From Aureobasidium sp. EXF-3400 (taxonomy: Eukaryota > Ascomycota > Dothideomycetes > Dothideales > Saccotheciaceae), in contig SWBL01000154.1 in assembly GCA_024195585.1 (NCBI GenBank), positions 1 through 64,000 of the forward strand: a DNA stretch of 64,000 nt, read 5' to 3'. The notes below the pieces were generated by a model that did no database searches, had not been told where the DNA came from, and was given only the letters and a program-made list of their open reading frames with translations. The number at the start of each line of letters is the position of its first letter. Positions within the stretch are counted from its first letter, which is position 1. Both the position numbers and the translations under genes were made by a program. Below, one piece after another: positions 32,586 to 44,583 of this stretch.

Positions 32586-35500
32586 TGAGTCACAACTCAG
32601 AACTCATTGTCGACTACGCGATCGTTGACGACCAAAGCGCTTTCATGTTCATGTTCCAGCGGCCACATATCATTCTTCCGCTGTGCCCACCATCACTTAC
32701 GAATCGTCTACGAATTTCTTTTCTTTCTCTAATGTCCATCATGCATATCCATCGGCGTTTGAGCGTTGCATTTTATCTTTTGGGTTGGTGCATCTGTCCT
32801 TTTTATCACAGCCAGCGTAATCGAGGGCAGGTTTCTATCGCTACATTTCGTCACCTTTCGGACTTTATGACCTTGCCAGCGCTGGATGATTTCTGGAACG
32901 AGGGACGGTTGAGCAGGCAACTATGAATAGCTAGTTCAAAAGCAAACACAATTCATACTGGGAGACTCTGTTTCTCTTGTTTCGCAATTTCACATGTTGA
33001 ACAACCCATCTGGTGCGTTCCCTGCCGCTTTAACATGTCTCCGAAAGTGTCCTTGCAATGTGTCGTACTACACATGAGCACCATTGATCCGATGGTGGCC
33101 GAGCCTCCAGAGGTCCGACTTATCTCTTAGTGTTTGTACTCAGAACCATTTATCATGAATGTACCACTGTTTGGTACCAACATAAAGCAACCGTGGAACA
33201 CGAAGTGAGAGGGGCATCCTCGTTCGATACGATGCAGTGGTTATGTCACGAATGTTCTTTGACGTAGACGCACATGGCTGGTCAGGATATATCCTGGATG
33301 CATTTCCTCGAAACGCGCATGCCGACGCGCAAGGCATATCTCTTGGAGTGTCGTTACGGCTGAATAGTTGAAAAGTAAATCATGATGTGACGTTGGTTCA
33401 TCTCTTAGCCTAAGGGCCCTGAGACCGAAGCTCATGGTACTTTCCAAGTTCTGCTGGTTGGTGTTGATCCTTTGTGATCGGCACTATGTCAAGAGGCGTT
33501 TCTTCAGCAGCGGCTAAACAGAACGTGGACCAGTTGGAAACGTGGCTCTGCCTGGTGGTTCAAGGCAGGATCTTCAGTACATTGGCCAAGTTTGCGCAAT
33601 CGTAAGAATATTCCCGTCAATGAAGGCTTGCGAATGATCGCCCGAGTCTCCTGGTTTGTTTACTAGCATCCCTTTCACTTTGCACCTTGGCTGGTGCGAC
33701 AAGACCTCGGGCGCCTCGAGTGATCACTCAACGGAAAATAATCATGCATCCAGACCAATCAGATAATCGAAAAATGTCAAATCCTGCAAGGGAAGAGAAT
33801 CGTCCCTGCAATTTGACCCCCCCTAGGATCTCTAGATGCAGCGCTATCTGCTGTGGGTATTGTGATGACATGCGCAGGCGCATCCACAACCTGCAACAGC
33901 CATCCCGCCAAGAGTCAAGATTGGTGTGGAAGCAGACCGGCTGGCCGAGGTATTCCAACAACTGAAGAACAAGCACCACTGCACCAGGCAGGGGAACGGC
34001 TACATGCGGAGAGAAGATATGACATGACATGGCGATCCCGAACAACAGGCACTGTTCTCGAATTAGCAAAGCGGCTTCCAAGATCTTTGCTGCGGCAGTG
34101 TTTTGGAAGACGAGGGTTAATCGCACGTGTGCCCCACTAGTCTTGCGGGAGCGTGTGCACTCTAATGCCAAAGCCACCTGCCACTTCAGGGAAATGAATT
34201 GCCATATCAACAAGCTATACAAGATGATATATCGTCAACCACGGATAAAGACAAAGCAACGCCTGACAGTGGCTGAGGATCCACGTCCACGAGGATTGGG
34301 CCCTTCGATCATCCTGAAGTAAAGCGGCGTTGATCCCGGACTTGGACGGCTCAAATCCCAAGACCACTAGATCTAATCATCACGTCACCTCACATTGGAG
34401 ACATTGGAAATAGCGCCGACTTGAGAACTGAGAGACCACCTTCCCACAAGCAGATGAGAAGAGGCAGGGCTCGGATTCGCATAGATATGCCTCTGATGAT
34501 GATGATGGCGATGATGATTCGCACTGTACCGACGGACGGCGACGGTGGGTAGATATGAGACATGTGCAAGCTTTATTAACACTCTTGCGTTCGAAGCCGT
34601 TGTTTGGCACGGAGCATTTTGGTGCCCAGGAACCGGTGCGTGTTCACGTAATTGTCGAGTCGGTACATGTCTTTGTTGTAGCTTCTCTCGGCTGCCGGTG
34701 TCGTGTTAGATTGCTTTCACATGCCTGACCGAGGCCAGAGCTCTAGAGAGAGCCGGGTGTCGTTCTTTCCAGCGAGATTAGTGTGCGAATGCGAGAACTG
34801 TCTTCGCGACTCAGGCGGACCCCAATCAGCCACGGATGATGAACGATTCCGTGATCCGATATGTAGTACTAAATAGCAAGTAATCGTGTGGCCGAGACAT
34901 GCCCACTGGCCCATGGGTCAGGGGATTGCGTATCCCGTGCTAAACGCAGGTAGTTACAAGCAATGTGAAGAAGCATTGCTGCCCTACTCGAGCAGATTCA
35001 CGCGTAGTTGGAAAGAAAAATCGACGGCCTACTTTTAGGTAGGCGGGGGGGCAGGCATCACGCATCTACTGAAAGACAGCAGCTGCAGCAACAGACCGAC
35101 AGGGGCCGCCGTGTCCTGTCGCAAAAAGCTAAATCGGCGCGATAGGTTCTTCTCCACCAGCATCCATGAACATCGGAAGTTTCCTTGGGGGTGAGGCGGT
35201 AGTCGTAGTCGTTCGTAGAAATCTCCCCGGCTCCACGTCCAAGCTCCAACGAGGTGCGCCATAAAGTCGATCAAGCCGTTTGGCCATGATGCTCTGGAAG
35301 CGTATTCTCTTCCGTTCTCTCGTGGGCCAGGAGCTCGAAAACAGTTGACATCTGAAACGGGGCTTTCCTGCATACAGCCTGCGCTAAATCGTGCCTTTTC
35401 CCCTCGCACAAGAAGGAGGACTTGCATCAAGCCTCTTCCTTCGCATTGTGCGCGACAGCCCCAACCACTGTGTGACGCCGACTCCAGCGCTTTCAAATCA

Positions 35501-36302
35501 TCTATCCTGCAGATCATCGCCCGGGTTTTGTGGTCAGTGTTCATCACTAAGTACAGACTACGATCATCAAAGCATCCATCCCTGCCGTGCAGTGCGTCAA
35601 GGACCGACATATCATCAGCACACATATTTTTTTTTACTCAAACAAAGCCAGTCACTCAGGATTGGCTCTAAACACGATTAGTCCCATCCCTGGCTTTTTC
35701 TCAAGGACTTTTCCACACACACATTATCACTCGATGAAGATACTACTTCTCGGCTCTTGATACCACTCAGCTTTTACCACACATTCGTTAGCTTTGATAT
35801 TTTCCTTTACGTGCGCTGAGACCATTCCTTGGCCAAGGTGCTGGAATTCCCATCCCCGCACCCAATTAATATCGGTGGCCGGTCCAGCTCAGCCGGGAGT
35901 GTCAGCAGCTCTTGCCTTCGTCGATTGACCTTTTGCAACAAGTATAGTCTGGCCTACCTTACCTGCTGGACGTATTTCCGCCTTGGCTTCTACGGGGTAA
36001 AACAAACCGGACCGCTTAACCCAGATCTGAAGCTCTTTCTGGATCCACTGTGCTGTCCTGTCATTCAGGGGACCCATCCAACAATCTAAATATCACGTTA
36101 CTAAACAGGACTTCTGAAAGGGTCCTTGCTGCGCATCCGGTCTTATACCAAATCCCATTTCTCTGGTTCTTCCGGCTCTCCTTGCAGTGGACTATTTACA
36201 CACCTGCCGTCCCAGTCTTTCGGTATCACCCAAGGAACAAAGTTCTAGAGGCTTGACTTATTCCATCCATTACTTCACATTACCTGCCCGATTACTAGAG
36301 AC
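32586..36302. other. Gene-poor region of 3.7 kb upstream of the PRO1-like regulator
   Basis: No reading frame with a recognisable domain was found. The frames at 33728-34222 and 35035-35625 (minus) and 33687-33965 (plus) are unremarkable. A GAT trinucleotide run is at 34494-34518. The last 700 bp before the regulator start are pyrimidine-rich with little coding potential, consistent with a long leader. Developmental regulators in filamentous fungi often have long upstream regions, so much of this may be promoter and leader. Confidence 0.5.
34494..34518 (+). repeat. Imperfect GAT trinucleotide microsatellite
   Basis: A short GAT/ATG run with one interruption (gatgatgatgatggcgatgatga) in non-coding DNA. 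It is of possible use only as a strain marker. Confidence 0.6.
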
Positions 36303-38649
36303 ATGGACAACCACTACTATAACATGAATTCCATGGGTACTGGATACTACCCCAACGGACAACCCATGATCCCACCGGAAGGCATGTTGCCAGAAGGAGT
36401 TATGATGCCGGATGGTTATATCCCAAGACTCTATCAAATACCGACTATTTCTCAAGAAAACCTAAACAGCTACTCTGATCTTGAAGATCCCAACCGCGCA
36501 TCAATGTCGCAACAAGGAGGGTCGCGCGGTGGTAAACGACGATCCGTTACAGGGACTGATCATGTCAAACACCGGAGAACACGGAGTGGTTGCTTTACTT
36601 GCAGACAGCGTAGAGTCAAGGTAAGGTTTGACTAGTCGCTTGATTGATGACAAGTTATTGACCTGTCTAAATAGTGTGACGAAGCTCATCCCATCTGTGA
36701 AAGTAAGTAGCATGCGACCTCTTCTATAGAACTGTACTCATCAAGCTACAGGATGTCGGAAAGGCAAACGTGAATGCCACTATCCCGAACCTACCACAGG
36801 CTCGTCAACAAAGTCTTCGAAAGGCAACAAGAACAGAGGCTCCGCAGGCGAAGCCTCAAACTCATCTGGCGAGGATTTCGATATCAATGAAGCTGACAGA
36901 CTTCCTTCCATTCCTGACGACGAAGAGATTGAAGAGGGCGCGTCGAGCTTGTGTTCCAAGGAAGACCGCAAACTGTCTGATGCATCTTCCAATTCGAGGG
37001 ACCAAAGTCCTCTCATCAAAAGCCCTGCAACCACTGACAGCTCCATCACATCAGTTCGTCCTGCTACTCGTCCACAAATACCCCGCCAAAGCTCAAGAAA
37101 ATCATTGAAGTCCAAACAACCGCCAAACAGCAAGTGGGCACATTTACCAAAAGATGTCAAATTTTACATCACCTACCACCGGGAGCAATTGACGCACCAA
37201 CACTATGCCATGAAGTACGACAGTGGAGACTTCTTAAAGACGACATTCTTGGAAATAGCACTAGGATACGAGCCGCTTCTTTACGCGATCACCGCATTCT
37301 CTGCTTATCACCATACGTTGGCGAAGCCAAGCGGCAAACTCTCGAGTTTCTTGGGTTACTACAACAAATCGGTCTCGTTACTACGCCAATCCTTGGAGAG
37401 AAGCCCAAGGCATACCGTAGCCACCTTACTCACCATTCTGCAGCTGGCCACTTTTGAAGAGTTCCTAGGGGATTGGGTCAACCTCATGGGCCATCAGAGG
37501 GCTGCTTACGAGATTCTCACAGAGCTATTCACACCACAAACCATCATGCAAAGCGAAACACACCGCAAGATCATCTCGTGGTACATTCGATTCGACCTCT
37601 TCGCAGGATTCATGCATGGGTACGGAATGGTTCTGTCCCGTGAGTGGCATGTGGCATGCATGGAGTTTTACGTTCGACAGGCTAGAGACAAGCCTCGTGA
37701 CCTAGGATCTCTGTTTGAAGAAAAGTTTGCACGGTCGAGACTGCTAGCAACCGACATATCTCTGTTATTTGCACGAGCCAAAACAGAGGGCCCGAGTCAA
37801 GAGCTCATCGTGGAGATGGGCAAAATGAGCGCTCAACTAGAGACTTATGCTCATGAGCTCGAAAACGCTTTCAAGGACACGCGAACGTACGTCAAGGAGT
37901 TTCCCAATGCACCAAAGGGAGAATGGGACGACGTGGTTGGCTCGACAGATCCCGATTTCCTATGGGCAGGAGACCTGTTTACGTGGAACTTCATCCTGAT
38001 CGACTTCTGGGCCATCCATCTACTGTTCAAGGCACAGATTGCTCAATTCGACCCTACGGTAGGCGGAGAAGAGGTTGTGGCGTCGGCATCTAAGGTGTGC
38101 AAGATGTTTGAGGCGTTACAGTATTGTGGCGAGGATGCGACAGCAATGATTCTGGGCGCGCAAGCAAGTCTGGGCATGGCTGCAGCATGCATGCCAAAAG
38201 ATCAAAGACACACCATGTGGTGCCGCAACAAGTATGCTCTAATCGAGCAATGCGGGTAAGTTGCAAAGTCTCCCTGTTTCAAGAGTTTGTATGTACATAT
38301 TCTGACCTTGACACTAAACAGTTACATCTACCCTGCTGCGCTACGACAACGTATGACTGGCGTTTGGGGCGTCGACGTGATGCGTTGGTGGCTTCCCAAC
38401 GACGAAGGCTACCACCCCATGCTCCAAGCTGTTCGCGAGTTCATCGACTATCGTGCGCGGGTGCCGCAAGACAATGTGCAGTCCGATCTGCGCGACATGA
38501 AAGGTCTGTTCAAAGCATTGCAACTGGACGATACCGATTCCAAGAAGGATGCTGGCAGTGCGGGAGGTACCGATTCATCTGATCCGTTTGACTTTGAACC
38601 TGCTGGGAGCATGCCGTGGGAGAGCAGTCCCGAGATGAATTGGCCTTAG
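36303..38649 (+). CDS. Zn2Cys6 transcription factor, PRO1/NosA/RosA-like
   Basis: Four exons (36303-36620, 36675-36702, 36752-38255, 38322-38649) encode 725 residues. The binuclear cluster is C97-x2-C100-x6-C107-x6-C114-x2-C117-x6-C124, flanked by the basic HRRTRSGCFTCRQRRVK, and is spread over three exons including a 28-nt exon. A low-complexity Ser/Lys linker follows, then a helical middle domain with WAHLPKDVKFYITYHREQ, LLTILQLATFEEFLGDWVNL and WYIRFDLFAGFM, and near the end WWLPNDEGYHPML. This layout matches the PRO1 / ADV-1 / NosA / RosA group, which controls sexual development and cell fusion genes; the assignment to that subgroup is from memory of the family. It stands alone, with 3.7 kb of empty sequence upstream. 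Confidence 0.7.
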
Positions 38650-39697
38650 GAGGGAGAAGGATGATCATGCAGGCGTCATATGGCTTGATGTCAGGCATAT
38701 TCGAGGTATATCTCATCATCTAAAAAAGCTGTGTTTGAATATCCCTCTTGTGTTTTTGCTGTGCACTATGATAATGCAGAGTCCTGGAGCAGCACGTCTA
38801 AGCCACCCGATAGGAATGATCATCAAGGAATACTCATATGCATTGATGAGTGGTGACAAACACGGACCGAGGGATAGTTAACACCGAACAGCAGCATGAA
38901 TGATGACAAACTCTCAAGTCCAAGCATGGCATATTAGTCGAACGCAAGCAAGGCTGCAGGCAATGCACCTGTGTCGATCTTCAAGCATGTTTATGCTTCA
39001 CTTCATGGCAAAGACGGCTGTCAGGCACGCAGAAAAGAAAGATCAGCATGACTAAACACATGGCCCGCACTGCATGAAACGAAAGATCAATGCACAACAA
39101 TAAAAATCTTGCATCTTTACAAGTACACCTTGGCTTCCACACTACGGCCAAGGATACCGAGGGATTGGATACCAAGTTCGTGCAGTTCGTCCCAGACTGA
39201 GACCTTGTTTGCAATGTGGGGAACATATGGGATAATAAGAAATAGGGCGCAAGGCGTTTAAAGACGCGGTGACGACATCTATGTATAAGTCGTTATTAGA
39301 CTGGGCTGAGTCGTGCTCTTCTACTATACTTCACCCTCGTCTCGAGAGGCGCAATTTGACATTGTAAACAAGCAATATAGTAAGCGACTCGGTCCCGGGG
39401 CCTTAAAAGAAGGCTTGGCATCGAGAGAGGTCCGTGGGACCAACATCATGTACTTCTTGAGGCATCAAACATGGAGCAAGTTTCGGTCCGGGAGCGCACA
39501 CAGAAGCATATGGATGTGTTGAATTGATTGAATGGTATCCAGAAGCGAGGCTTGCAACAAGGACCAACGTAGAATCGGGAAGAAGAAAATAAGAGAGCAA
39601 TGACAATAAAGTCGATGTGTAGCGAGACTGGAGTATCGAAGAGATTTGAGGAGGGTCAAAATAAATAAAAAAGGAGGCCGAGGCTTGTTGGGATGAA
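38650..39697. other. Convergent 3' spacer, no gene seen
   Basis: One kilobase between the stop of the PRO1-like gene and the last exon of the BAR gene on the other strand. The small frames at 38981-39226 and 39313-39522 have no recognisable features. Confidence 0.5.
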
Positions 39698-40775
39698 CTA
39701 AGCAGAGTCGCGGGCTCTGCGGTAACTGGCCTGAAGAATGTAATCAGAATTGGGTGACTTGGATGGAGGGAGGAGTGGATCGGGCAGAAGATACCTCCTG
39801 ATCAAGCTGCAGCTGGTCGACCTCAGGGGCCAGCTCTGACAGAATCTCGTAGGCCCTCTTGTGGAACTCTAGCTGAGCAGCAATCAACTCGGCCAGGTTC
39901 TTGAGGGGCTCGGGTGTGTCAAGAACGTTCTTCATGACGCCCACAGCCTCCTCGGTCTGGTTGACAAACTCATCCTCTGCCTTCTCGATTTCGGCGCGCT
40001 GAGCTTCTGTGTAGTTTTCCTCGCCGTGAGACTGGGCCTTGTTGTTAAAGGGGTTGTTGATGCCCTTGACGCGGGCCTTGGTGGCATCCAGATTGAGGCG
40101 GGCATTCTCGACATTCTTGCGAGCACGCTGGGCAAATTGCAAGTTTGTGTTAAGAGTAGCACTCCAGCCGGCAAGGAAGCGCTGCTGGATGCGCTCGTCT
40201 TGGGTCAGACGGGCTTCACCAACTCTCTCCTCAGCGACAGCATACTTTTCCAGAGCTTGGGCAAGAGAGTCATCGGCACCGGCACCACGGACGTCACTCT
40301 GGTGCAAGATCTGGCTGCCAGCCAATGAGGCACGGGCGATGGCGTGGTTGAAAGTCTTGGGCTGGGGCTTTGCCTGGGGGGAGGCAGTGAAGGCAGCCTG
40401 AGCTTCGGCAGTGGTGGTGGCGCGCGACAAGAGCTGGACCTTCTCGGAGACGTTCTTGGACAGATCGGTAAAGGACTCGCGGATGTTGGGAGGGTAGTCG
40501 TATGCTTCGTTGGTGTACTGAGATGTGACGGACAGCAGCTTCTGGTGAACGAGCTTCAGGGCATCGACGCGCTTCTCGAGCTCGATGTAGTCTGGGGGCA
40601 GCTCCGTCTTGTCTTCGATCTGGCCAAACTGCTCCTTGACATATTGCTGAGTGCGGGCTGCGAAGGGAGTGAAGGATGCACTGCCTAAGTAAGCTTCGTG
40701 TCCTTGATCAACAGGCGTAGAGCAGCATTACCCGATGTTGCCGATGTTCTTGCCGAATGCTGCGAATTTGTCCAT
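39698..40775 (-). CDS. GVP36: BAR-domain protein, Gvp36-like
   Basis: Three exons (40775-40732, 40680-39795, 39730-39698) encode 320 residues. The start MDKFAAFGKNIG and then ASFTPFAARTQQYVKEQFG match the N-terminal amphipathic part of Gvp36-type BAR proteins. Long heptad-rich helices follow, with LEKRVDALKLVHQKLL and RARKNVENARLNLDATKAR. BAR dimers bind and bend membranes; yeast Gvp36 acts in Golgi and endocytic trafficking. The last intron (39794-39731) is inferred: unspliced, the protein ends EVSSARSTPPSIQVTQF, spliced it ends QEASYRRARDSA, which looks like the usual family tail, with donor GTATCT, a CTGAT branch site and a CTTCAG acceptor. The first acceptor is TTAGGCAG; the nearer AG would break the frame. 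Confidence 0.8.
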
Positions 40776-40979
40776 GGTGGTCGTTTTTGATGAGTTGTGT
40801 GTATGTTTGAGCGTTAGACAGGAAGGAGGCTTTGTTGGTCAAGTCTTGTTGCTTGATCTGGCGCATGTGAGAGCTCCTGGACCCTTTCCACTGCCAAGCC
40901 TCTCACATGCAGACGATCCATGAGCATTCCTTCCTTGCTAACAATACCTTACATTGCCTACCTCTTCAACCTTAGCAAC
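40776..40979. promoter_or_regulatory. Short divergent promoter of the BAR and HIS2 genes
   Basis: Only 204 bp separate the two start codons. An in-frame ATG at 40920 lies upstream of the chosen HIS2 start and would shrink the spacer further if used. Confidence 0.6.
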
Positions 40980-41929
40980 ATGCCGCATTCTCACCACTCC
41001 CATTCGGGCCAGTTCTGCGCCCATGCAACGTGTACGCTCGAGGACATGGTCCAACAGGCAATCTCCCTCAACATGGATACTTTTGCTCTAACCGAGCACA
41101 TTCCCCGCCATGCCACTGATCTTTATCCCGAAGAGTCCGACGCCCAAACTCTCGTTGATCTCTTTGATGCCTACTATCCTGAGGCTTTGCGTCTGCGTGA
41201 GAAGTATGCCTCCCAGATCAACATTCTGATTGGCTTCGAGTCCGAGTGGATTCGACCTGAATCCGAGTCCATCATCAAAGACTTGCTTGCCCGCTACAAG
41301 TTTGACCTCTTCATCGGCAGCATGCACCATGTCCATACGAAGCCAATTGACTTTGATCACGACATGTACTACCAAGCCAGAACCATTTCTGGTGGCTCCG
41401 ATGAAGACGTCTTTGCTGCGTACTTTGACCAGCAATACGACATGCTCAAAGCTTTGACTCCTCCTCTGGTTGGTCACTTTGATCTCATCAGACTGAAGAG
41501 CGACGACCCAGAGCGTGTCTGGACTACCATGCCAATGGTCTGGGAGAAGATTGTCAGAAATCTTGACTTTGTCGTCAGCTACGGAGGCATCCTCGAAATC
41601 AACTCCAGTGCAGTCCGAAAGGGCATGTCTGAGCCATATCCCAAGGCCGAAATTTGCAAGGTTCGATTTGCCCAAGTCTTCTCTGCTGTTCCAAGATTGA
41701 CAGTCAACAGGAGTTCATCAAGAAAGGTGGACGTTTTGCTCTTTCTGATGACAGCCATGCCACCAGTCAGGTAGGCTTGAACTTCTCAAAGGTACTATCT
41801 TTCCTCGAGAGCACTGGCATCAGTCAGGTCTATTATTTCACCTCTAAAACCGACAACTCATTCGATACATCATCTGTCAAATCCGTCTCTCTGGATCAGC
41901 TGAAGAAGCACAAATTCTTTGCTTCATGA
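40980..41929 (+). CDS. HIS2: Histidinol-phosphatase, PHP family
   Basis: Two exons (40980-41660, 41711-41929) encode 299 residues. It removes the phosphate from L-histidinol phosphate, the penultimate block of histidine synthesis. PHP-domain metal ligands are visible: MPHSHHSHSGQFC at the N-terminus, FALTEHIPRH, GFESEWI, IGSMHHVH, GHFDLIRL, LEINSSAVRKG, and after the 50-bp intron RFALSDDSHATSQVG. The phase-0 intron (41661-41710) is required to reach the SDDSH ligand. The start is placed at the ATG directly before the first His motif, as in other fungal HIS2 proteins; an in-frame ATG at 40920 would add 20 mostly hydrophobic residues. It shares a 204-bp promoter with the BAR gene. Confidence 0.9.
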
Positions 41930-42015
41930 GCTTGATTTCAAGAATAATAAACTGAATGCCATGACAATAATGAAAAAAGAGGGGTATCTTCCTAGCCCAT
42001 GACGCCGTCCATAAC

Positions 42016-43956
42016 CTACTCCAAGAGAACCATCATGAAAAAATCAAGCCATGCATCATAGTCACACCGCTTCCCACCGGTAGCGTTAGCAAGGACATCG
42101 TTGACAACAGCTCCAAGCTTGTCATCAGTGTCTTTGCTCTTTCCTTCCCGCTGCAGCCAATCCTTCTCAGCCTGGATTGCGGCCTTACGGATGGTGCCTT
42201 CTTCATCCTCAACAACGTATAGGTCGCAACGATCGCACTCTGTACATCGACCTCCTGTCTCTCTGAAGTGCTGACAAAAATGGACATACCCTTCTTTTCC
42301 AATCTCTTGGCGACAGACATAACACATGGTGTACCCGCAGTTGCACACGAGCTTGTTACAGCCACTCGACTTGACAAAGCTGAGATTACACTTTGGACAA
42401 GTGCGCTTGATGCTGCCTGTTGTGGCAGCCTCGATTGCCTGTCTGAGAGATTGTAGAGAGGCTTCATTGCAGGTGTGGGGATCTGACCATGGGCCACCAC
42501 AATTGGTGCATGAACTTTTGCCGCAAGTTGGAGATTGGCAAATAAACTTCAATCCTCGTCTCCGGCGGGTTGTACGTGTTCGAGATGCCTGGATGCGATT
42601 GTATGCTGTCTTGTCGACCATGGCGATGAGAATTAGAAGAGGGTGCAACATGACCCACACAAGTGGGTAAACAAAAATGAACATCAACGCAATCAAAGAT
42701 TTTAGCGGATCCATTGGCATGTGAACGAGGTGGGCAGTCAAAGCCATTGGATCCTTGAACCTCAGACTTGTCGGTTCGTCTATCTCAGCATAAGGACAAG
42801 CGAGACATCGCAAAAGGGGCAGCTGGCTCTTGATCAAGTTCTCCGACATGACACGCTCTTGAAGCTTTTGCCAGTTCGTAACACCATCCTTCTCGGTGCA
42901 CAGAGCTCTCTGAACCAGTTCCGCATCTATGCATCCTTGACAATCGGGTACAGATGGGGCCAGGCACCGCAATGAGGATTTTGTCAAGTCAATATTCCTT
43001 GCCCATCCTTGACCATACAAAGCCTCATTTGCCGCAAGCTTTATGCATCGGAAACAGATGAAGTGGCCAACGTCGGAGTCGCAAGTAGATATGTACTCAA
43101 AGGGATAGGGAGTGAAGCAGCACTCGCAGTCAAATAGAGCATCGGCTTCTTCTGCTTCAGTCTCGTTGAGTTCATGTGCCATAGCTTGGTCTCGGTCCAG
43201 TCGCTCCTGATTTTGGCGAGCCAGAACAGGAGCAATATATACACGATACAACTCTTGATCCAGCTCCGTGCAGCCAGTACGCTTGAGATATGGAGACAGG
43301 CTGCGAGATTCTGTGGGATTGGGCAGCCATTCGACGTGAGGGTGAGCGTCGGGATCAGAAGTAGCAGGACGTTTCCTAGTGAAGAATGAGGAAATGGTGG
43401 CTCTCCATGATGTTGAAGACAGATGCTGCAGAGTTGGACGTGCAAGGGTGTATGAATAGTTGTGCTCGGCCAGCACGGCTCGTATGGAAGAGTGACTCAG
43501 ATTCCTGAATTCGAGGTAGAGAGTATCCTTGACAGCACGTTTGTATTTGTCGGACCTGAAGGTCTCGTCTTTGGGAAGCGGGTCGAGGTGGCGTGGCTGG
43601 CTAGTCTTGTCGTCGGATGGTTTCTTCCTGTAGCGTCCTTGAATGTATTGTGCTCCATTCCTCAGGAGATGTTCAGTCACAACCTCGAGCCTGCTCTCCT
43701 TGGACAGGTTGAGAAGCATCTCGCGGAAGACATCAGGCTGCACGTCAGGAAATATGTCGACCAGAGCACCAAGTGCCGTATTCAGTTCGCCCAGGTCAGA
43801 GTCCTCCTCTTCCATGACATCTCCCAGCACCGCATTTAGATCCAGGGGTGTCTTCACTTCTGTCGAGGCGGCGTCGTCGGATTGGCGGGACTTGAGGAAG
43901 TCGGGTCTGCGGAGGAAGCGGCCGCTGCTTTTGGGCATCGAGATGGACAAGATCAT
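42016..43956 (-). CDS. RBR (RING1-IBR-RING2) ubiquitin ligase, RNF216/TRIAD3-like
   Basis: Single exon, 646 residues from the first ATG in frame (MILSISMPKSS). An acidic N-terminal region with a CUE-like helical part (ALGALVDIFPDVQPDVFREM) precedes RING1 at about 277-341 (CECCFTPYPF, HFICFRCI). The IBR region opens with RCLACPYAE near 384-390 and resumes at 473-496 (CQSPTCGKSSCTNCGGPW). RING2 is at 520-548, with TCPKCNLSFVKSSGCNKLVC; the likely catalytic Cys is C533 by comparison with other RBR ligases. A strongly hydrophobic stretch (about 418-447, LIALMFIFVYPLVWVMLHPL and onward) sits between the two halves of the IBR, suggesting a membrane hairpin. RBR ligases form a thioester with ubiquitin before transfer. 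Confidence 0.85.
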   Translation of the reverse strand: MILSISMPKSSGRFLRRPDFLKSRQSDDAASTEVKTPLDLNAVLGDVMEEEDSDLGELNTALGALVDIFPDVQPDVFREMLLNLSKESRLEVVTEHLLRNGAQYIQGRYRKKPSDDKTSQPRHLDPLPKDETFRSDKYKRAVKDTLYLEFRNLSHSSIRAVLAEHNYSYTLARPTLQHLSSTSWRATISSFFTRKRPATSDPDAHPHVEWLPNPTESRSLSPYLKRTGCTELDQELYRVYIAPVLARQNQERLDRDQAMAHELNETEAEEADALFDCECCFTPYPFEYISTCDSDVGHFICFRCIKLAANEALYGQGWARNIDLTKSSLRCLAPSVPDCQGCIDAELVQRALCTEKDGVTNWQKLQERVMSENLIKSQLPLLRCLACPYAEIDEPTSLRFKDPMALTAHLVHMPMDPLKSLIALMFIFVYPLVWVMLHPLLILIAMVDKTAYNRIQASRTRTTRRRRGLKFICQSPTCGKSSCTNCGGPWSDPHTCNEASLQSLRQAIEAATTGSIKRTCPKCNLSFVKSSGCNKLVCNCGYTMCYVCRQEIGKEGYVHFCQHFRETGGRCTECDRCDLYVVEDEEGTIRKAAIQAEKDWLQREGKSKDTDDKLGAVVNDVLANATGGKRCDYDAWLDFFMMVLLE

Positions 43957-44583
43957 GCTGGCTGCTGAAGGAGATGGGCAGCTGGACACATTGCGATCGG
44001 AGTGTCAGTAAGAGGATAGCAATGCGCCGCCTCTACTGCCTGGTCGAATCTACATGTGGTCAGGTTGATGTAGTCGCGGCCCCCCTCATTGTTTGTGACG
44101 ACGACGCACGGCGCCTTCCGGCCCTTGTCCAACTCTCAATAATCTCCGTACTTGCTTCCATTCTTCTACTCAACCACCTTTTATTGATTTGCGCTCTGTC
44201 AATCTACTAACATCATACGTGTCTCAGAGGTAGGCCTTAACTATCTTGCAGGATTGTCGGAATCCAGACATGTCGCAAACGATAGGGATTCAAACTTAGC
44301 GCTGTTCTGGACCGAGCAGAGACATCAATCAAGCCTCTAATTGTATCGCGTGATCCCAATCCCTATGTTTTTCTTTCCGACTCCTTCCTTGACTCACCTC
44401 GATCTGGTTTAATTCGGTTGCCTTCCTCTCTGTTACCTTCTCTTTTCTGCATTTTTACAAGAAGCCTTCCAACTTTGACTCTTCACCTTCGTCTTTTTTG
44501 TCCAGCTATCAATCACCTTTCGCTTTCAAATATTCGATACTACATATCTATCTTTCTTTTCTTTTACCTTGCCCACTCACAAT
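43957..44583. promoter_or_regulatory. Divergent promoter of the RBR ligase and the small membrane-protein gene
   Basis: About 630 bp between two start codons. The right half (44380-44583) is a long pyrimidine-rich leader (ctttcttttcttttacc), suggesting that the small downstream gene is well expressed. No further gene was seen. Confidence 0.5.

Noticed and set aside
33728..34222. 164-codon minus-strand frame
   Set aside because: No motif or splice partner; amino-acid content typical of random translation.
35035..35625. 196-codon minus-strand frame upstream of the PRO1-like gene
   Set aside because: No recognisable domain, opposite strand within the probable promoter, unfavourable residue composition.
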